Part shown: piece by piece, positions 24,016 to 32,118 of the stretch
How the letters are laid out: the number at the start of each line of letters is the position of its first letter
How positions within the stretch are numbered: position 1 is the stretch's first letter
Assembly: GCF_900100205.1 (NCBI RefSeq)
Contig: NZ_FNEQ01000007.1
Location: 248,001-312,000, forward strand
Length of the DNA stretch: 64,000 nucleotides
Source: Duganella sp. OV510
Lineage (GTDB): Bacteria > Pseudomonadota > Gammaproteobacteria > Burkholderiales > Burkholderiaceae_D
Direction: 5' to 3'
Made by a program: the position numbers and the translations under genes
Notes under the pieces: model-generated
The model's database searches: none
The model's input: only the letters and a program-made list of their open reading frames with translations
What the model was told of the DNA's origin: nothing

Positions 24016-25073
24016 TACAGATCGCTCCACAGTTCGCCGTTGGGGCTGATGCGCGGCGCCGCGACGCCGAAGTGTTTATAGGCAGCCGGCGTTGCCACCC
24101 GGCCGCGCGGCGTGCGTTGCAAAAAGCCTTGCTGGATCAGGTACGGTTCCAGCACGTCTTCGATGGTGTCGGCCGCTTCGCCGATGGCGGCCGCCAGGTT
24201 GCCGATGCCGACCGGGCCGCCGCCAAATTTAAATAGTACGGCTTCCAGCAGCTTGCGGTCCATGACGTCGAAGCCGACGGTATCGACGTCCAGCATGACC
24301 AGCGCGGCGTCGGCAACGGCCTTGGTGATTTCGCCGTTGCTCTTCACTTCGGCGTAGTCGCGCACGCGGCGCAGCAGGCGGTTGGCGATACGCGGCGTGC
24401 CGCGCGCGCGGCGGGCGATTTCGCGGGCGCCGTCTTCGTCGATGTGCGCTTTCAGCAACGCGGCGCTGCGGCTGACGATCTTGGTCAGTTCGTCGGTGGT
24501 GTAGAACTCCAGCCGGGCGACGATGCCGAAGCGGTCGCGCAGCGGGTTGGTCAGCATGCCGGCGCGGGTGGTGGCGCCGACCAGCGTGAACGGTTGCAGG
24601 TCCAGCTTGACCGAGCGGGCGGCCGGGCCTTCGCCGATCATGATGTCGATCTGGTAGTCTTCCAGCGCCGGGTACAGAATTTCTTCCACCACCGGCGACA
24701 GGCGATGGATTTCGTCGATGAACAGGACGTCGTTGGCTTCCAGGTTGGTCAGGATGGCGGCCAGATCGCCGGGACGCTCCAGCACCGGGCCGGAAGTCTG
24801 GCGCAGGTTGACACCCATTTCACGGGCGATGATGTTGGCCAGCGTGGTTTTACCGAGGCCCGGCGGGCCGAACAGCAGCGTATGATCGAGCGCCTCCTGG
24901 CGCTTGCGCGCGGCGGAGATGAAGATCTCCAGCTGGTCGCGGATCTTGGTCTGCCCGACATATTCATCGAGATGCTTGGGACGCAATGCCCGTTCGATCG
25001 CCTCCTCGTTCGGGGACGACGGCGCTGCGTCAATAATGCGTTGCTCGGTAAAATTGTCGGTCTGTATGCTCAT
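24015..25073 (-). CDS. ruvB: Holliday junction branch migration ATPase RuvB
   Basis: A 352-residue AAA+ motor that drives branch migration with RuvA at recombination and stalled-fork junctions. Walker A is LLFGPPGLGKTTLA and Walker B is VLFIDEIHRL. Sensor 1 is in LVGATTRAGML, and the C-terminal winged helix ends in LIQQGFLQRTPRGRVAT. Length and motifs are normal. It is separated from ruvA by about 1 kb that carries two other genes, unlike the usual adjacency. Confidence 0.98.
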   Translation of the reverse strand: MSIQTDNFTEQRIIDAAPSSPNEEAIERALRPKHLDEYVGQTKIRDQLEIFISAARKRQEALDHTLLFGPPGLGKTTLANIIAREMGVNLRQTSGPVLERPGDLAAILTNLEANDVLFIDEIHRLSPVVEEILYPALEDYQIDIMIGEGPAARSVKLDLQPFTLVGATTRAGMLTNPLRDRFGIVARLEFYTTDELTKIVSRSAALLKAHIDEDGAREIARRARGTPRIANRLLRRVRDYAEVKSNGEITKAVADAALVMLDVDTVGFDVMDRKLLEAVLFKFGGGPVGIGNLAAAIGEAADTIEDVLEPYLIQQGFLQRTPRGRVATPAAYKHFGVAAPRISPNGELWSDL

Positions 25074-25123
25074 ACAGCTATTTTACCCTGCCTCGCCGCT
25101 TAATTCCGCAACATGGCCGGATG

Positions 25124-25468
25124 CTACGCCATGCCACCACTCCAACCACGAAAATCGCCACGCTGGGCGCGGAATTGGTGCAATTTATCGGGGCCCAAAT
25201 CAACGTACGCGCTTAATATTTTGCGTCCGCTAGCCCGATTTTGCAGTTCCTCATCCGTAAGCGGCTGGTACGGTATATAAAGAAGGTCTAAAGGCGTCGC
25301 AAATCCCATCGCTGACATCGCAGCCATCTCCTCATCGGGCAATTGCCTCCAGACTTGCAATAATATTTTCAGACGAGCGAGCTCGGCTAAGATATCGGGC
25401 TTCTGACGCGGTGAGGGATTCGAACCCGAAGCCGAATCGTTGTCGCCACCAATATTCGATGTGTCCAT
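25124..25468 (-). CDS. Hypothetical protein (114 aa) overlapping the phosphoribosyltransferase-like gene
   Basis: I do not recognise this protein. A polar N-terminus (DTSNIGGDNDSASGSNPSPR) leads to a helical middle (ILAELARLKILLQVWRQL) and a mixed tail. AGGAG lies five bases before ATG 25468, which sits inside the preceding gene, so the two frames overlap by 137 bp. If this start is wrong, ATG 25327 just beyond the preceding stop would give a 67-residue product. Base composition is less GC-rich than in the ruv genes. It may act together with the phosphoribosyltransferase-like protein; there is no direct evidence of function. Confidence 0.6.
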   Translation of the reverse strand: MDTSNIGGDNDSASGSNPSPRQKPDILAELARLKILLQVWRQLPDEEMAAMSAMGFATPLDLLYIPYQPLTDEELQNRASGRKILSAYVDLGPDKLHQFRAQRGDFRGWSGGMA

Positions 25469-26030
25469 GTCTGCTCCTCAACTCACCTAAGGCCTTGTTA
25501 CTCACCGCCAGATCCGCATAGCCGTTATCTCCCGCCAGAACGGTGGCTCCAATCACATACCCCTTCTGATTGAGAATATGACCTCGAAAATTGGCGAGAG
25601 TTCCACCGTGATCGATAAATTCATCAATCAATAGATAGTTCAAGCCAATCACCACTGGCCCATCAAAAATTGTTTGTTGTTGAAGCAGCTCATATCCTGT
25701 GGTGCCTGAACTACGTCTACAAGTTACCCTTACCTCACAAGGCCAAGCTAGAAAATTAGAAATTAAAGAGGCCGTCATTTGAGGAATCACACTCAGGCCC
25801 ACCATTTCTAATGATTGTGGACTCACCAGCACAGGCGCGAGCGGATCAAAACGTTGCCAAAGCTGCGCCAGCAAGCGTGGAGAAATAGCCTCGGCGACTA
25901 ACTCGACTGCAGCTAAGATATCGCCGTTGCTGGCGGCGAGAAAAGCGGGATTATTTCGGACGAAACGCTCCGGGGCGTGGATGTAGACTGGAGGGAAGCG
26001 GTTCCAGGGAAAGCGTGGGGGATGGTTCAT
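25332..26030 (-). CDS. Phosphoribosyltransferase-like protein inserted in the ruv operon
   Basis: A 232-residue protein. The segment YLLIDEFIDHGGTLANFRGH matches the PRPP-binding loop of type I phosphoribosyltransferases (hydrophobic stretch, acidic pair, then xGGT), with DEFIDHGGT in place of the usual DDVIDTGGT. A strand and glycine-rich turn before it (DGPVVIGLN) and the following VIGATVLAG suit the same fold. The N-terminus (PPRFPWNRFPPVYIHAPERF) is not family-typical. The gene has an AT-richer composition than its neighbours and lies between ruvA and ruvB. The substrate is unknown; a salvage, regulatory or defence role are all possible. Confidence 0.65.
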   Translation of the reverse strand: MNHPPRFPWNRFPPVYIHAPERFVRNNPAFLAASNGDILAAVELVAEAISPRLLAQLWQRFDPLAPVLVSPQSLEMVGLSVIPQMTASLISNFLAWPCEVRVTCRRSSGTTGYELLQQQTIFDGPVVIGLNYLLIDEFIDHGGTLANFRGHILNQKGYVIGATVLAGDNGYADLAVSNKALGELRSRHGHIEYWWRQRFGFGFESLTASEARYLSRARSSENIIASLEAIAR

Positions 26031-26033
26031 GAT

Positions 26034-26077
26034 GGCGGCTCCGCTTGGCTCGTGGGTCGAGCTTAGGCGGAGCCGCC
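26034..26077. repeat. Hairpin between ruvA and the inserted cassette
   Basis: GGCGGCTCCGC (26034-26044) and GCGGAGCCGCC (26067-26077) are perfect 11-bp arms. A further inner stem, GCTCG/CGAGC, lies within the 22-base loop. There is no T-run, so it is not a classical terminator. It marks the edge between ruvA and the lower-GC cassette and may attenuate transcription or be an insertion scar. Confidence 0.6.
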
Positions 26078-26097
26078 GGTGATACGTTTGAGGTGGA

Positions 26098-26676
26098 TCA
26101 GCCTTTGGAGAGGGCTTTGAGGGCTTGCTTGATGCCGTCGGAGACTGAGGCGCCGGCGGGGACGGTTTTCAGGGCCAGCAGCGCTTCCTTGTCGGAGTAG
26201 CCCAACGCGGCCAGCGCGTTGAGGATGTCGGATTGCGCGTCCGGCACAGCATGCGCGCCACCGGCGCCGATGTCCGCACCCAGCTTGCCTTTCAGCTCCA
26301 GCAGCAGGCGCTCGGCGGTTTTCTTGCCGATGCCCGGCACCTTCACCAGACGGCCAGCTTCCTGCAACGTCACCGCCTGCGCCAGGTCGGCGATCGACAT
26401 GCCGGACAAAATCGACAGCGCGGTGCGCGCGCCGACGCCGGTAATCTTGATCAGCTGGCGGAACACAGCACGCTCTTCGGCGTTACCGAAGCCGAACAGC
26501 AGATGCGCATCCTCGCGGATCGCCTGGTGCGTGAACAGCACCACTTTCTCGCCCACGCCAGGCAGGTTGTAGAACGTGCTCATCGACACATCGACTTCAT
26601 AGCCGACGCCACCTACATCCACCAGCAGTTGCGGCGGATTTTTTTCAAGCAGAATCCCGGAAAGACGTCCGATCAT
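26098..26676 (-). CDS. ruvA: Holliday junction DNA helicase subunit RuvA
   Basis: A 192-residue tetrameric junction-binding protein that loads RuvB. It begins MIGRLSGILLEKNPPQLLVD, carries the helix-hairpin-helix segments LIKITGVGARTALSILSG and LVKVPGIGKKTAERLLLELK, and ends in the flexible linker plus RuvB-binding domain (NALAALGYSDKEALLALKTV). The length is typical. It lies 17 bp downstream of ruvC, as in related genomes. Confidence 0.97.
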   Translation of the reverse strand: MIGRLSGILLEKNPPQLLVDVGGVGYEVDVSMSTFYNLPGVGEKVVLFTHQAIREDAHLLFGFGNAEERAVFRQLIKITGVGARTALSILSGMSIADLAQAVTLQEAGRLVKVPGIGKKTAERLLLELKGKLGADIGAGGAHAVPDAQSDILNALAALGYSDKEALLALKTVPAGASVSDGIKQALKALSKG

Positions 26677-26693
26677 GTTGTACCTTTAAGAAG

Positions 26694-27245
26694 TTAGCCG
26701 ACCAGGCGGCCGCGACGCATGCGCAGGCCAGCCAGCGGGCCGTTGGCCGTGGCATTGGTGCCGCCGGCAATCAGCGTCAGCGTTTCGCGGCTGTGGGCGT
26801 GGCAGATGGCGATGCCCAGCGCATCGGCGGCATCGGTGCCCGGCAGGCCAGGCAATTGCAGCAGGCGCGCGACCATGTCCTGCATCTGCGCCTTGACCGC
26901 GCGGCCGGTGCCAACCACCGCCTGTTTGATTTGTGTTGGGGAATACTCGGCCACGCTCAACTCCGCCGACACCAGCGCGCAGATCGCCGCGCCACGGGCC
27001 TGGCCCAACAGCAAAGTCGATTGCGGATTGACGTTGACGAACACCTGTTCGATGGCGGCGCAATCCGGGCCATAGGTGCGCGCGACTTCGCCCACACCAT
27101 CCAGTATCACCTTGAGCCGCGTCGGCAGGTCGCCCTCGCCGCTCTTGATGGTGCCGGAGGCGATGTAACGCAGCTTGCTGCCCTGCTTTTGAATGACGCC
27201 AAAGCCAGTGGTGCGCAAGCCGGGGTCGATGCCGAGAATAATCAT
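26694..27245 (-). CDS. ruvC: Crossover junction endodeoxyribonuclease RuvC
   Basis: A 183-residue resolvase that cleaves Holliday junctions. Acidic active-site residues are seen in MIILGIDPGLRTTGFGVI (Asp7), AAIEQVFVN (Glu) and the terminal DAADALGIAICHAHS. The length is typical. It is the first gene of the ruvC-ruvA unit and is separated from purH by a terminator and a palindromic 3' UTR. Confidence 0.97.
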   Translation of the reverse strand: MIILGIDPGLRTTGFGVIQKQGSKLRYIASGTIKSGEGDLPTRLKVILDGVGEVARTYGPDCAAIEQVFVNVNPQSTLLLGQARGAAICALVSAELSVAEYSPTQIKQAVVGTGRAVKAQMQDMVARLLQLPGLPGTDAADALGIAICHAHSRETLTLIAGGTNATANGPLAGLRMRRGRLVG

Positions 27246-27268
27246 TTACAGATTGTATGCAGTAAAGA

Positions 27269-27295
27269 AAAAGCCCGCAAGCAATGCGGGCTTTT
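27269..27295 (-). terminator. Rho-independent terminator of purH
   Basis: AAAAGCCCGCA (27269-27279) and TGCGGGCTTTT (27285-27295) form an 11-bp stem with a five-base loop. On the minus strand a T-rich tail (TTTTTCTTT) follows. It ends the purH transcript just before the ruvC leader. Confidence 0.85.
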
Positions 27296-27311
27296 CGTGC
27301 TGAATGAGGTT

Positions 27312-27401
27312 GCTGAAACGCGGTCGCAGCGAGGCGTCGCCGTCGAAGACAGTGCGATTGCACGGCGAGACGGCGCAACGAAGATGCGGCCGCGTTTCAG
27401 C
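27312..27401 (-). ncRNA. Structured 90-nt palindromic element in the purH 3' UTR (candidate 3'-UTR RNA)
   Basis: Bases 27312-27327 and 27386-27401 pair over 16 bp with a single G-T mismatch (GCTGAAACGCGG / CCGCGTTTCAGC core). Inside lie nested dyads CGCCGTC/GACGGCG (27338-27344, 27369-27375) and GTGC/GCAC (27352-27355, 27360-27363). It begins seven bases after the purH stop and is followed by the purH terminator. That layout fits a processed 3'-UTR RNA or a mobile palindromic repeat. The structure is read directly; the function is inferred. Confidence 0.4.
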
Positions 27402-27407
27402 GACCGA

Positions 27408-28994
27408 TTAGTGGCGGAAGTGGCGGGTGCCGGTGTAGACCATGACTACGCCGCGCTCGTCGGCGGCGTCGATCACTTCCTGGTCGCGCATCGAGCCACC
27501 TGGGTGGATCACGCAGGTCGCGCCCGCGTCAACCACCACGTCCAGGCCGTCGCGGAACGGGAAGAAGGCGTCCGACGCCACCACCGAATTGGCCAGCGAC
27601 AGGCCGGCGTTCTGCGCCTTGATCGAAGCGATACGGGCCGAGTCGATCCGGCTCATCTGGCCAGCACCGACGCCCAGCGTCATATTATTGCCGCAGAAGA
27701 CGATGGCGTTCGACTTGACGTACTTGGCCACGCGCCAGGCAAACATCATGTCCTGCAGTTCCTGCTGCGTAGGCTGTTTCTTGCTGACGACTTTCACATC
27801 GGCCAGCAGCACGTTTTTCGAATCCGCCGACTGCACCAGCAGGCCGCCGCCCACGCGTTTGAAGTCCATCGCGTTGACGCCATTGCCCAGCGGGATCTCC
27901 AGCAGACGCACATTCTGCTTGGCCGACAGGATCTGTTTGGCTTCCGCAGTGAACGACGGCGCGATCAGCACTTCCACGAACAGCTTGGCCAGCTCGGTCG
28001 CCGCCACGCCATCCACTTCCACGTTGAAGGCGATGATGCCGCCGAAGGCCGAGGTCGGATCGGTTTGCAGCGCGCGCTTGTAAGCATCGGCCGCATTCGC
28101 GCCGAGAGCCACGCCGCACGGATTGGCGTGCTTGACGATGACGCAGGCAGCCGACTGGTCGAAGCCGCCCATGCTCTTCACGCATTCCCACGCCGCGTCA
28201 GCATCAGCGATGTTGTTGAACGACAGTTCCTTGCCTTGCAGTTGCTTGTAATTGGCCAGCGCGCCTTCGGTGGCGGTGACGTCGCGGTAGAACGCCGCCG
28301 ACTGGTGCGGATTCTCGCCGTAGCGCATGTCCTGCACTTTTTCGAAGGCCACGTTCAGCTTGGCCGGGTAGGCGCTGCGGCTGCCGTGGGCGCGGGTCGC
28401 GTCCAGGCTGGTCAGGTAGTTGGCGATGGCGCCGTCGTACTGCGCAGTGTGCGAGTAAACCTTGGTGGCCAGCGTGAAACGGGTGTCGTAGCTGACGTAG
28501 CCTGGAGCGTTGTCCGTGGTTTTCATTTCCGCCAGCACCACGCCGTAGTCGGCCGGATCGCAGATCACCACCACATCCTTGTGGTTCTTGGCAGCGGAGC
28601 GCAGCATGGCCGGGCCACCGATGTCGATGTTCTCGATGGCGTCGTCCAGCGTGCAGGTGTCCTTGGCGACAGTCGCCTGGAACGGGTACAGATTGACCAC
28701 CACCATATCGATGGCCGGGATGTTGTGCTCTTCCAGCTTGGCCACGTGCTCAGGGAAATCGCGGCGGGCCAGGATGCCGCCGTGCACTTTCGGGTGCAGC
28801 GTCTTGACGCGGCCGTCCAGCATCTCCGGGAAACCGGTGTAGTCGGCAACTTCGGTGACCGGCACGCCGTTGTCAGCCAGCAATTTGGCGGTGCCGCCGG
28901 TCGACAGGATGTTGACGCCCATGGCGGACAGCGCGCGCGCGAAGTCCAGCACACCGGTTTTGTCGGATACGGAGATGAGAGCTTGTTTAATCAT
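27408..28994 (-). CDS. purH: Bifunctional AICAR formyltransferase / IMP cyclohydrolase PurH
   Basis: Catalyses the last two steps of de novo IMP synthesis. It is 528 residues from ATG 28994 (MIKQALISVSDKTGVLDFAR); a longer frame upstream has no family similarity. The N-terminal cyclohydrolase has ILSTGGTAKLLADNG and GRVKTLHPKVHGGILARRD. The C-terminal transformylase has the catalytic lysine-histidine region VIVKHANPCGVALG and ends VIDAADERGVVMVYTGTRHF. It lies downstream of dusB-fis on the same strand, an arrangement common in Burkholderiales. Confidence 0.98.
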   Translation of the reverse strand: MIKQALISVSDKTGVLDFARALSAMGVNILSTGGTAKLLADNGVPVTEVADYTGFPEMLDGRVKTLHPKVHGGILARRDFPEHVAKLEEHNIPAIDMVVVNLYPFQATVAKDTCTLDDAIENIDIGGPAMLRSAAKNHKDVVVICDPADYGVVLAEMKTTDNAPGYVSYDTRFTLATKVYSHTAQYDGAIANYLTSLDATRAHGSRSAYPAKLNVAFEKVQDMRYGENPHQSAAFYRDVTATEGALANYKQLQGKELSFNNIADADAAWECVKSMGGFDQSAACVIVKHANPCGVALGANAADAYKRALQTDPTSAFGGIIAFNVEVDGVAATELAKLFVEVLIAPSFTAEAKQILSAKQNVRLLEIPLGNGVNAMDFKRVGGGLLVQSADSKNVLLADVKVVSKKQPTQQELQDMMFAWRVAKYVKSNAIVFCGNNMTLGVGAGQMSRIDSARIASIKAQNAGLSLANSVVASDAFFPFRDGLDVVVDAGATCVIHPGGSMRDQEVIDAADERGVVMVYTGTRHFRH

Positions 28995-29085
28995 GGCGAT
29001 GAATGAGCAGGTGGAGTTAGTAATCTGTGACGGTCCGGGATTGCGGCCGTCCCCAGCCACTCAATGCCGGATGGAACGGCTGCTG

Positions 29086-29319
29086 TTACAGCAGGCCGTG
29101 CTCTTGCAGCTTTTTGCGCAAGGTATTGCGGTTGATGCCCAGCATCTGCGCCGCATGCGACTGGTTGCCATCGGCACGGGTCATGACCACTTCCAGTACC
29201 GGTTTTTCAACGGTCATCACAACCATGTCGTAAATGTTCGATGCCTGTTGCTCGCCCAGGTCGGCGAAGTATTCTTCGAGACTCTTCTGGACTACTTCCT
29301 GGATACTTTCTTTGCTCAT
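29086..29319 (-). CDS. fis: Fis family DNA-binding protein
   Basis: A 77-residue nucleoid-associated/HTH protein. The C-terminal Fis HTH is complete (EVVMTRADGNQSHAAQMLGI then NRNTLRKKLQEHGLL), preceded by a dimerisation helix. It is shorter than the E. coli protein (98 aa), as usual in betaproteobacteria. It sits between dusB and purH on the same strand, the conserved dusB-fis pairing, and probably shares the dusB transcript. Confidence 0.95.
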   Translation of the reverse strand: MSKESIQEVVQKSLEEYFADLGEQQASNIYDMVVMTVEKPVLEVVMTRADGNQSHAAQMLGINRNTLRKKLQEHGLL

Positions 29320-29427
29320 TTTTTGTCGTTCGGCTAATTAATCTATAACGCTGGTAAATCGCTCCGGCTTGTGACTGGAAACGTTTACCCTTCTGATGAT
29401 GTGACTTTTTTGGTTCTCTCGGCCCGC

Positions 29428-30450
29428 TTAAGCGGCCTGCAAATCTTCAGCGAGGCGGTATTGTAACCGGTCGCCGTACCGCCACTGCGATTCGAAGAAT
29501 TGGTCTACGGCAAGCAACTGTTCTTCGACGGACTCCAGCAAGTTCATTTTCTGTCGGAATTCTTCACCGCCCTGGAGGTCGCGCACATACCAGCCGATAT
29601 GTTTGCGCGCGGTGCGCACGCCAAGATAGTCGCCGTAGAAGCCATAGTGCGCGCGCAGGTGCTCATCCATCAGCGCGCGGACTTCGTCCACATACGGCGC
29701 CGGCAAATGCTTGCCGGTGCGCAAGTAATGGTCGATCTCGCGGAAGATCCACGGACGGCCTTGCGCGGCGCGGCCCACCATGACGGCGTCGGCGCCGGTG
29801 ACATCCAGCACGTATTGCGCTTTTTCCGGCGACGTGATGTCGCCATTCGCCACGACTGGAATTGAAACCGATTTCTTTACAGCGGCAATAGTGTCGTACT
29901 CGGCGTCGCCCTTGTAGCCGTCGGCGCGGGTGCGGCCATGCAAGGTCAGCATGGCAATACCGGCATCCTCGGCGATGCGCGCGATCTTCAGCGCGTTCTT
30001 GTTCTCGCGGTCCCAGCCGGTGCGGAACTTCAGCGTGACCGGCACCTCCACCGCCCCCACCACCGCATCAACGATGCGCTTGACGAGTTCTTCGTCCTGC
30101 AACAGCGCCGAGCCGCACCAGGCATTGCACACCTTTTTAACCGGGCAACCCATGTTGATATCGATGATCTGCGCGCCGCGCTCGACATTGAAACGCGCGC
30201 AATCGGCCAGATCCTTGGGATCGGCGCCGGCAATCTGCACCGCCTTGGGCTCCATCTCGCCGGTGTGATCGGTGCGACGCGAACTCTTCTCCGTGGCCCA
30301 CAGGCGCGGGTTGGACGCCGCCATTTCAGACACCGCGTAACCCGCGCCCAGCTCCTTGCACAACTGCCGGAATGGGCGATCCGTCACACCCGCCATCGGG
30401 GCGACGAAAACGTTGTTACGCAGTAAATGAGGGCCGATTTGCACTGGCAA
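29428..30450 (-). CDS. dusB: tRNA-dihydrouridine synthase DusB
   Basis: A 340-residue flavoenzyme that reduces uridine in tRNA D-loops. TIM-barrel motifs are FVAPMAGVTDRPFRQLCKEL, IDINMGCPVKKVC with the catalytic cysteine, FRTGWDRENKNAL, LHGRTRADGYKGDAEYD and the FMN-phosphate site GADAVMVGRAAQGRPW. It is the lead gene of the dusB-fis unit. A 108-bp gap before fis shows no clear terminator. Confidence 0.96.
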   Translation of the reverse strand: MPVQIGPHLLRNNVFVAPMAGVTDRPFRQLCKELGAGYAVSEMAASNPRLWATEKSSRRTDHTGEMEPKAVQIAGADPKDLADCARFNVERGAQIIDINMGCPVKKVCNAWCGSALLQDEELVKRIVDAVVGAVEVPVTLKFRTGWDRENKNALKIARIAEDAGIAMLTLHGRTRADGYKGDAEYDTIAAVKKSVSIPVVANGDITSPEKAQYVLDVTGADAVMVGRAAQGRPWIFREIDHYLRTGKHLPAPYVDEVRALMDEHLRAHYGFYGDYLGVRTARKHIGWYVRDLQGGEEFRQKMNLLESVEEQLLAVDQFFESQWRYGDRLQYRLAEDLQAA

Positions 30451-30564
30451 TACCTGAAAGGGGTGAGAAGGAACCTTCTATTTTAACCGAAGCCCTGCTC
30501 AATTAATAAGCACTATTTTTTATGAATTCGGCAAATGTGCAGCTTTGTCGTTATGAGCCTGGCA

Positions 30565-31215
30565 CTAAATGACGTCGTCCATGGAGGACAGGGCAAGGTG
30601 GTCCACCTCGCCCCAGCTAGTGAGCACCAACTTGCCATCGGCCACATCGAAGCGGTTGATGCTTGCGTTCTTGACCTGGAAGTCGCGCGGGCTATCGAGC
30701 TGAATCCCGCGCGCCTCGCGGTAGGCGCATTCCAGCACGCCGCCGTGGGCCACCACCGCCACCGTCTGGCCCGGATGGCGCTTGGCCACATCGCCCAAGG
30801 CAGCGATCACGCGGTCGTAGAACTGGCGGAAGCTCTCCGCCATGCGCTCGCCGTGCGGCATGATGGCGTCGATATCGCGCGTCTGCCAGAGCTGGAAGTC
30901 AGCCGGGTATTCGTCCTGGATGTCCTGGTAAAGCATGCCTTCAAACACGCCGTAGGCGCGCTCGCGCAGCTGCGCATCGGTTTGCAGGCTGACGCCGGCG
31001 TGGTGCGAGGCAACTGCCTGCGCCGTCTGCATGGCGCGTTGCAGGTCGCTGGAGACAAGCGCGTCGATCTGCTCGGCGGCCAGCGCGCGGCCCAGCGCCA
31101 CGGCCTGGCGTTCGCCCTCTTCGTTCAGCGGAATATCGATATGGCCTTGCAGGCGGCGCACAGCGTTCCAGGCCGTCTCGCCGTGACGGATCAACAAAAT
31201 GGTGGTGTGGGTCAT
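30565..31215 (-). CDS. Histidine phosphatase family protein (phosphoglycerate-mutase-like)
   Basis: A 216-residue phosphohydrolase with the RHG signature LLIRHGETAWNAVRRLQGH (phospho-His), the second arginine in SSDLQRAMQTA, Glu in LRERAYGVFEG and the second His in VAVVAHGGVLECA. The family includes phosphatases of sugar phosphates and other metabolites; the specificity is not clear. It lies six bases downstream of the PEBP-like gene, at the end of a tyrS-dtd-PEBP-phosphatase string. Confidence 0.9.
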   Translation of the reverse strand: MTHTTILLIRHGETAWNAVRRLQGHIDIPLNEEGERQAVALGRALAAEQIDALVSSDLQRAMQTAQAVASHHAGVSLQTDAQLRERAYGVFEGMLYQDIQDEYPADFQLWQTRDIDAIMPHGERMAESFRQFYDRVIAALGDVAKRHPGQTVAVVAHGGVLECAYREARGIQLDSPRDFQVKNASINRFDVADGKLVLTSWGEVDHLALSSMDDVI

Positions 31216-31221
31216 GTTGGT

Positions 31222-31668
31222 TTAATAAGCGCCGATCAGCTGCGCTTCATCGATGATATGGCCGTAAATGGCGTTCAACACGTCGGCGCCGGTAAATTGC
31301 GGCGGCAGCTCCAGCCGCGCCACATCCAACGCGTAGATGCGAAAAATATAATGGCGCGTTGCATTCTGCGCCGGCAAGGGTGCATGATACCCGTAACCGC
31401 GATGATCGTTCATGCCCTGGCGCAGCGGCACGCCGTCCAGCAGGGTTTCGGCCTCGGCCGGCAGGGCGCCGCCGGCCAGCGCGGCCAGTGTGGGCGGGAT
31501 GTCCACCACGCTCCAGTGAAAGCAGTCGCCATCCGGCACATCGCCCTCCAGGCACAGCACGGCCAGCGAGGCGGTGCCGGCCGGTACTTCGCTCCAGCTT
31601 AGCTGCGGATGCGCCTGCGCCGCCGGCATGGCGGCGCGGTTGCGGAAACTGTCGCTGCGCAGCTTCAT
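31222..31668 (-). CDS. YbhB/YbcL family (PEBP-like) protein
   Basis: A 148-residue phosphatidylethanolamine-binding-protein-like protein. Characteristic segments are PQLSWSEVPAGTASLAVLCL, DCFHWSVVDIPPTLAAL, the GYGYHAPLP loop and HYIFRIYALDVARLELP. The role of bacterial members is not established. It lies three bases after dtd and six bases before the phosphatase gene in one transcriptional string. Confidence 0.9.
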   Translation of the reverse strand: MKLRSDSFRNRAAMPAAQAHPQLSWSEVPAGTASLAVLCLEGDVPDGDCFHWSVVDIPPTLAALAGGALPAEAETLLDGVPLRQGMNDHRGYGYHAPLPAQNATRHYIFRIYALDVARLELPPQFTGADVLNAIYGHIIDEAQLIGAY

Positions 31669-31671
31669 CGC

Positions 31672-32118
31672 CTACTTCGGATTGACTTGCAGCCAGAATG
31701 TCACCGGACCATCGTTGGTCAGCGACACTTTCATGTCGGCGCCGAACTGGCCGGTTTCGACCTGGGCATGCTTCAGGCGCGCCTGTTCGACAAAGTAATT
31801 GAACAGGCGCAGGCCGTCGGCGGGCGCGGCGGCCGGCGTGAACGATGGCCGCGTGCCGGACTTGGTATCGGCCGCCAGCGTGAATTGCGGCACCAGCAGC
31901 AGGCCGCCGTTGGTGTCGATGACGCTGCGATTCATCTTGCCGGCATCGTCGGCGAACACGCGGTAACCAAGCAGCTTTGTCAGCAGCGCGTCCGCTTCCT
32001 TTTCAGTATCGTTGCGCTCGGCGCAGACCAGCACCATCAGGCCGGCATCAATGGCGCCTATCGTCACGCCATCCACCGCCACGCTGGCGCTGCTGGCGCG
32101 TTGCAGCAGCGCGATCAT
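31672..32118 (-). CDS. dtd: D-aminoacyl-tRNA deacylase
   Basis: A 148-residue quality-control enzyme that removes D-amino acids (and glycine) from tRNA. It begins MIALLQRASSASVAVDG and has the diagnostic LLLVPQFTLAADTKSGTRPS (active-site SQxT variant PQFT) and the GP-containing tail SLTNDGPVTFWLQV. It overlaps tyrS by four bases. The pairing makes sense, since TyrRS misuses D-tyrosine. Confidence 0.96.
   Translation of the reverse strand: MIALLQRASSASVAVDGVTIGAIDAGLMVLVCAERNDTEKEADALLTKLLGYRVFADDAGKMNRSVIDTNGGLLLVPQFTLAADTKSGTRPSFTPAAAPADGLRLFNYFVEQARLKHAQVETGQFGADMKVSLTNDGPVTFWLQVNPK

Noticed and set aside
25415..25427. A tRNA T-loop-like string (GGGTTCGAATCCC on the minus strand) in the ruv cassette
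   Set aside because: Only three stem pairs form, no acceptor stem, anticodon arm or CCA-side context is present, and the bases lie inside two open frames. I do not call a tRNA; an att-site remnant remains a remote possibility.
26793..29006. A 737-codon plus-strand frame opposite ruvC and purH
   Set aside because: It runs antisense across two well-identified genes, a terminator and a palindrome, and its product is low-complexity His/Arg/Gln-rich. It is a codon-bias artefact.
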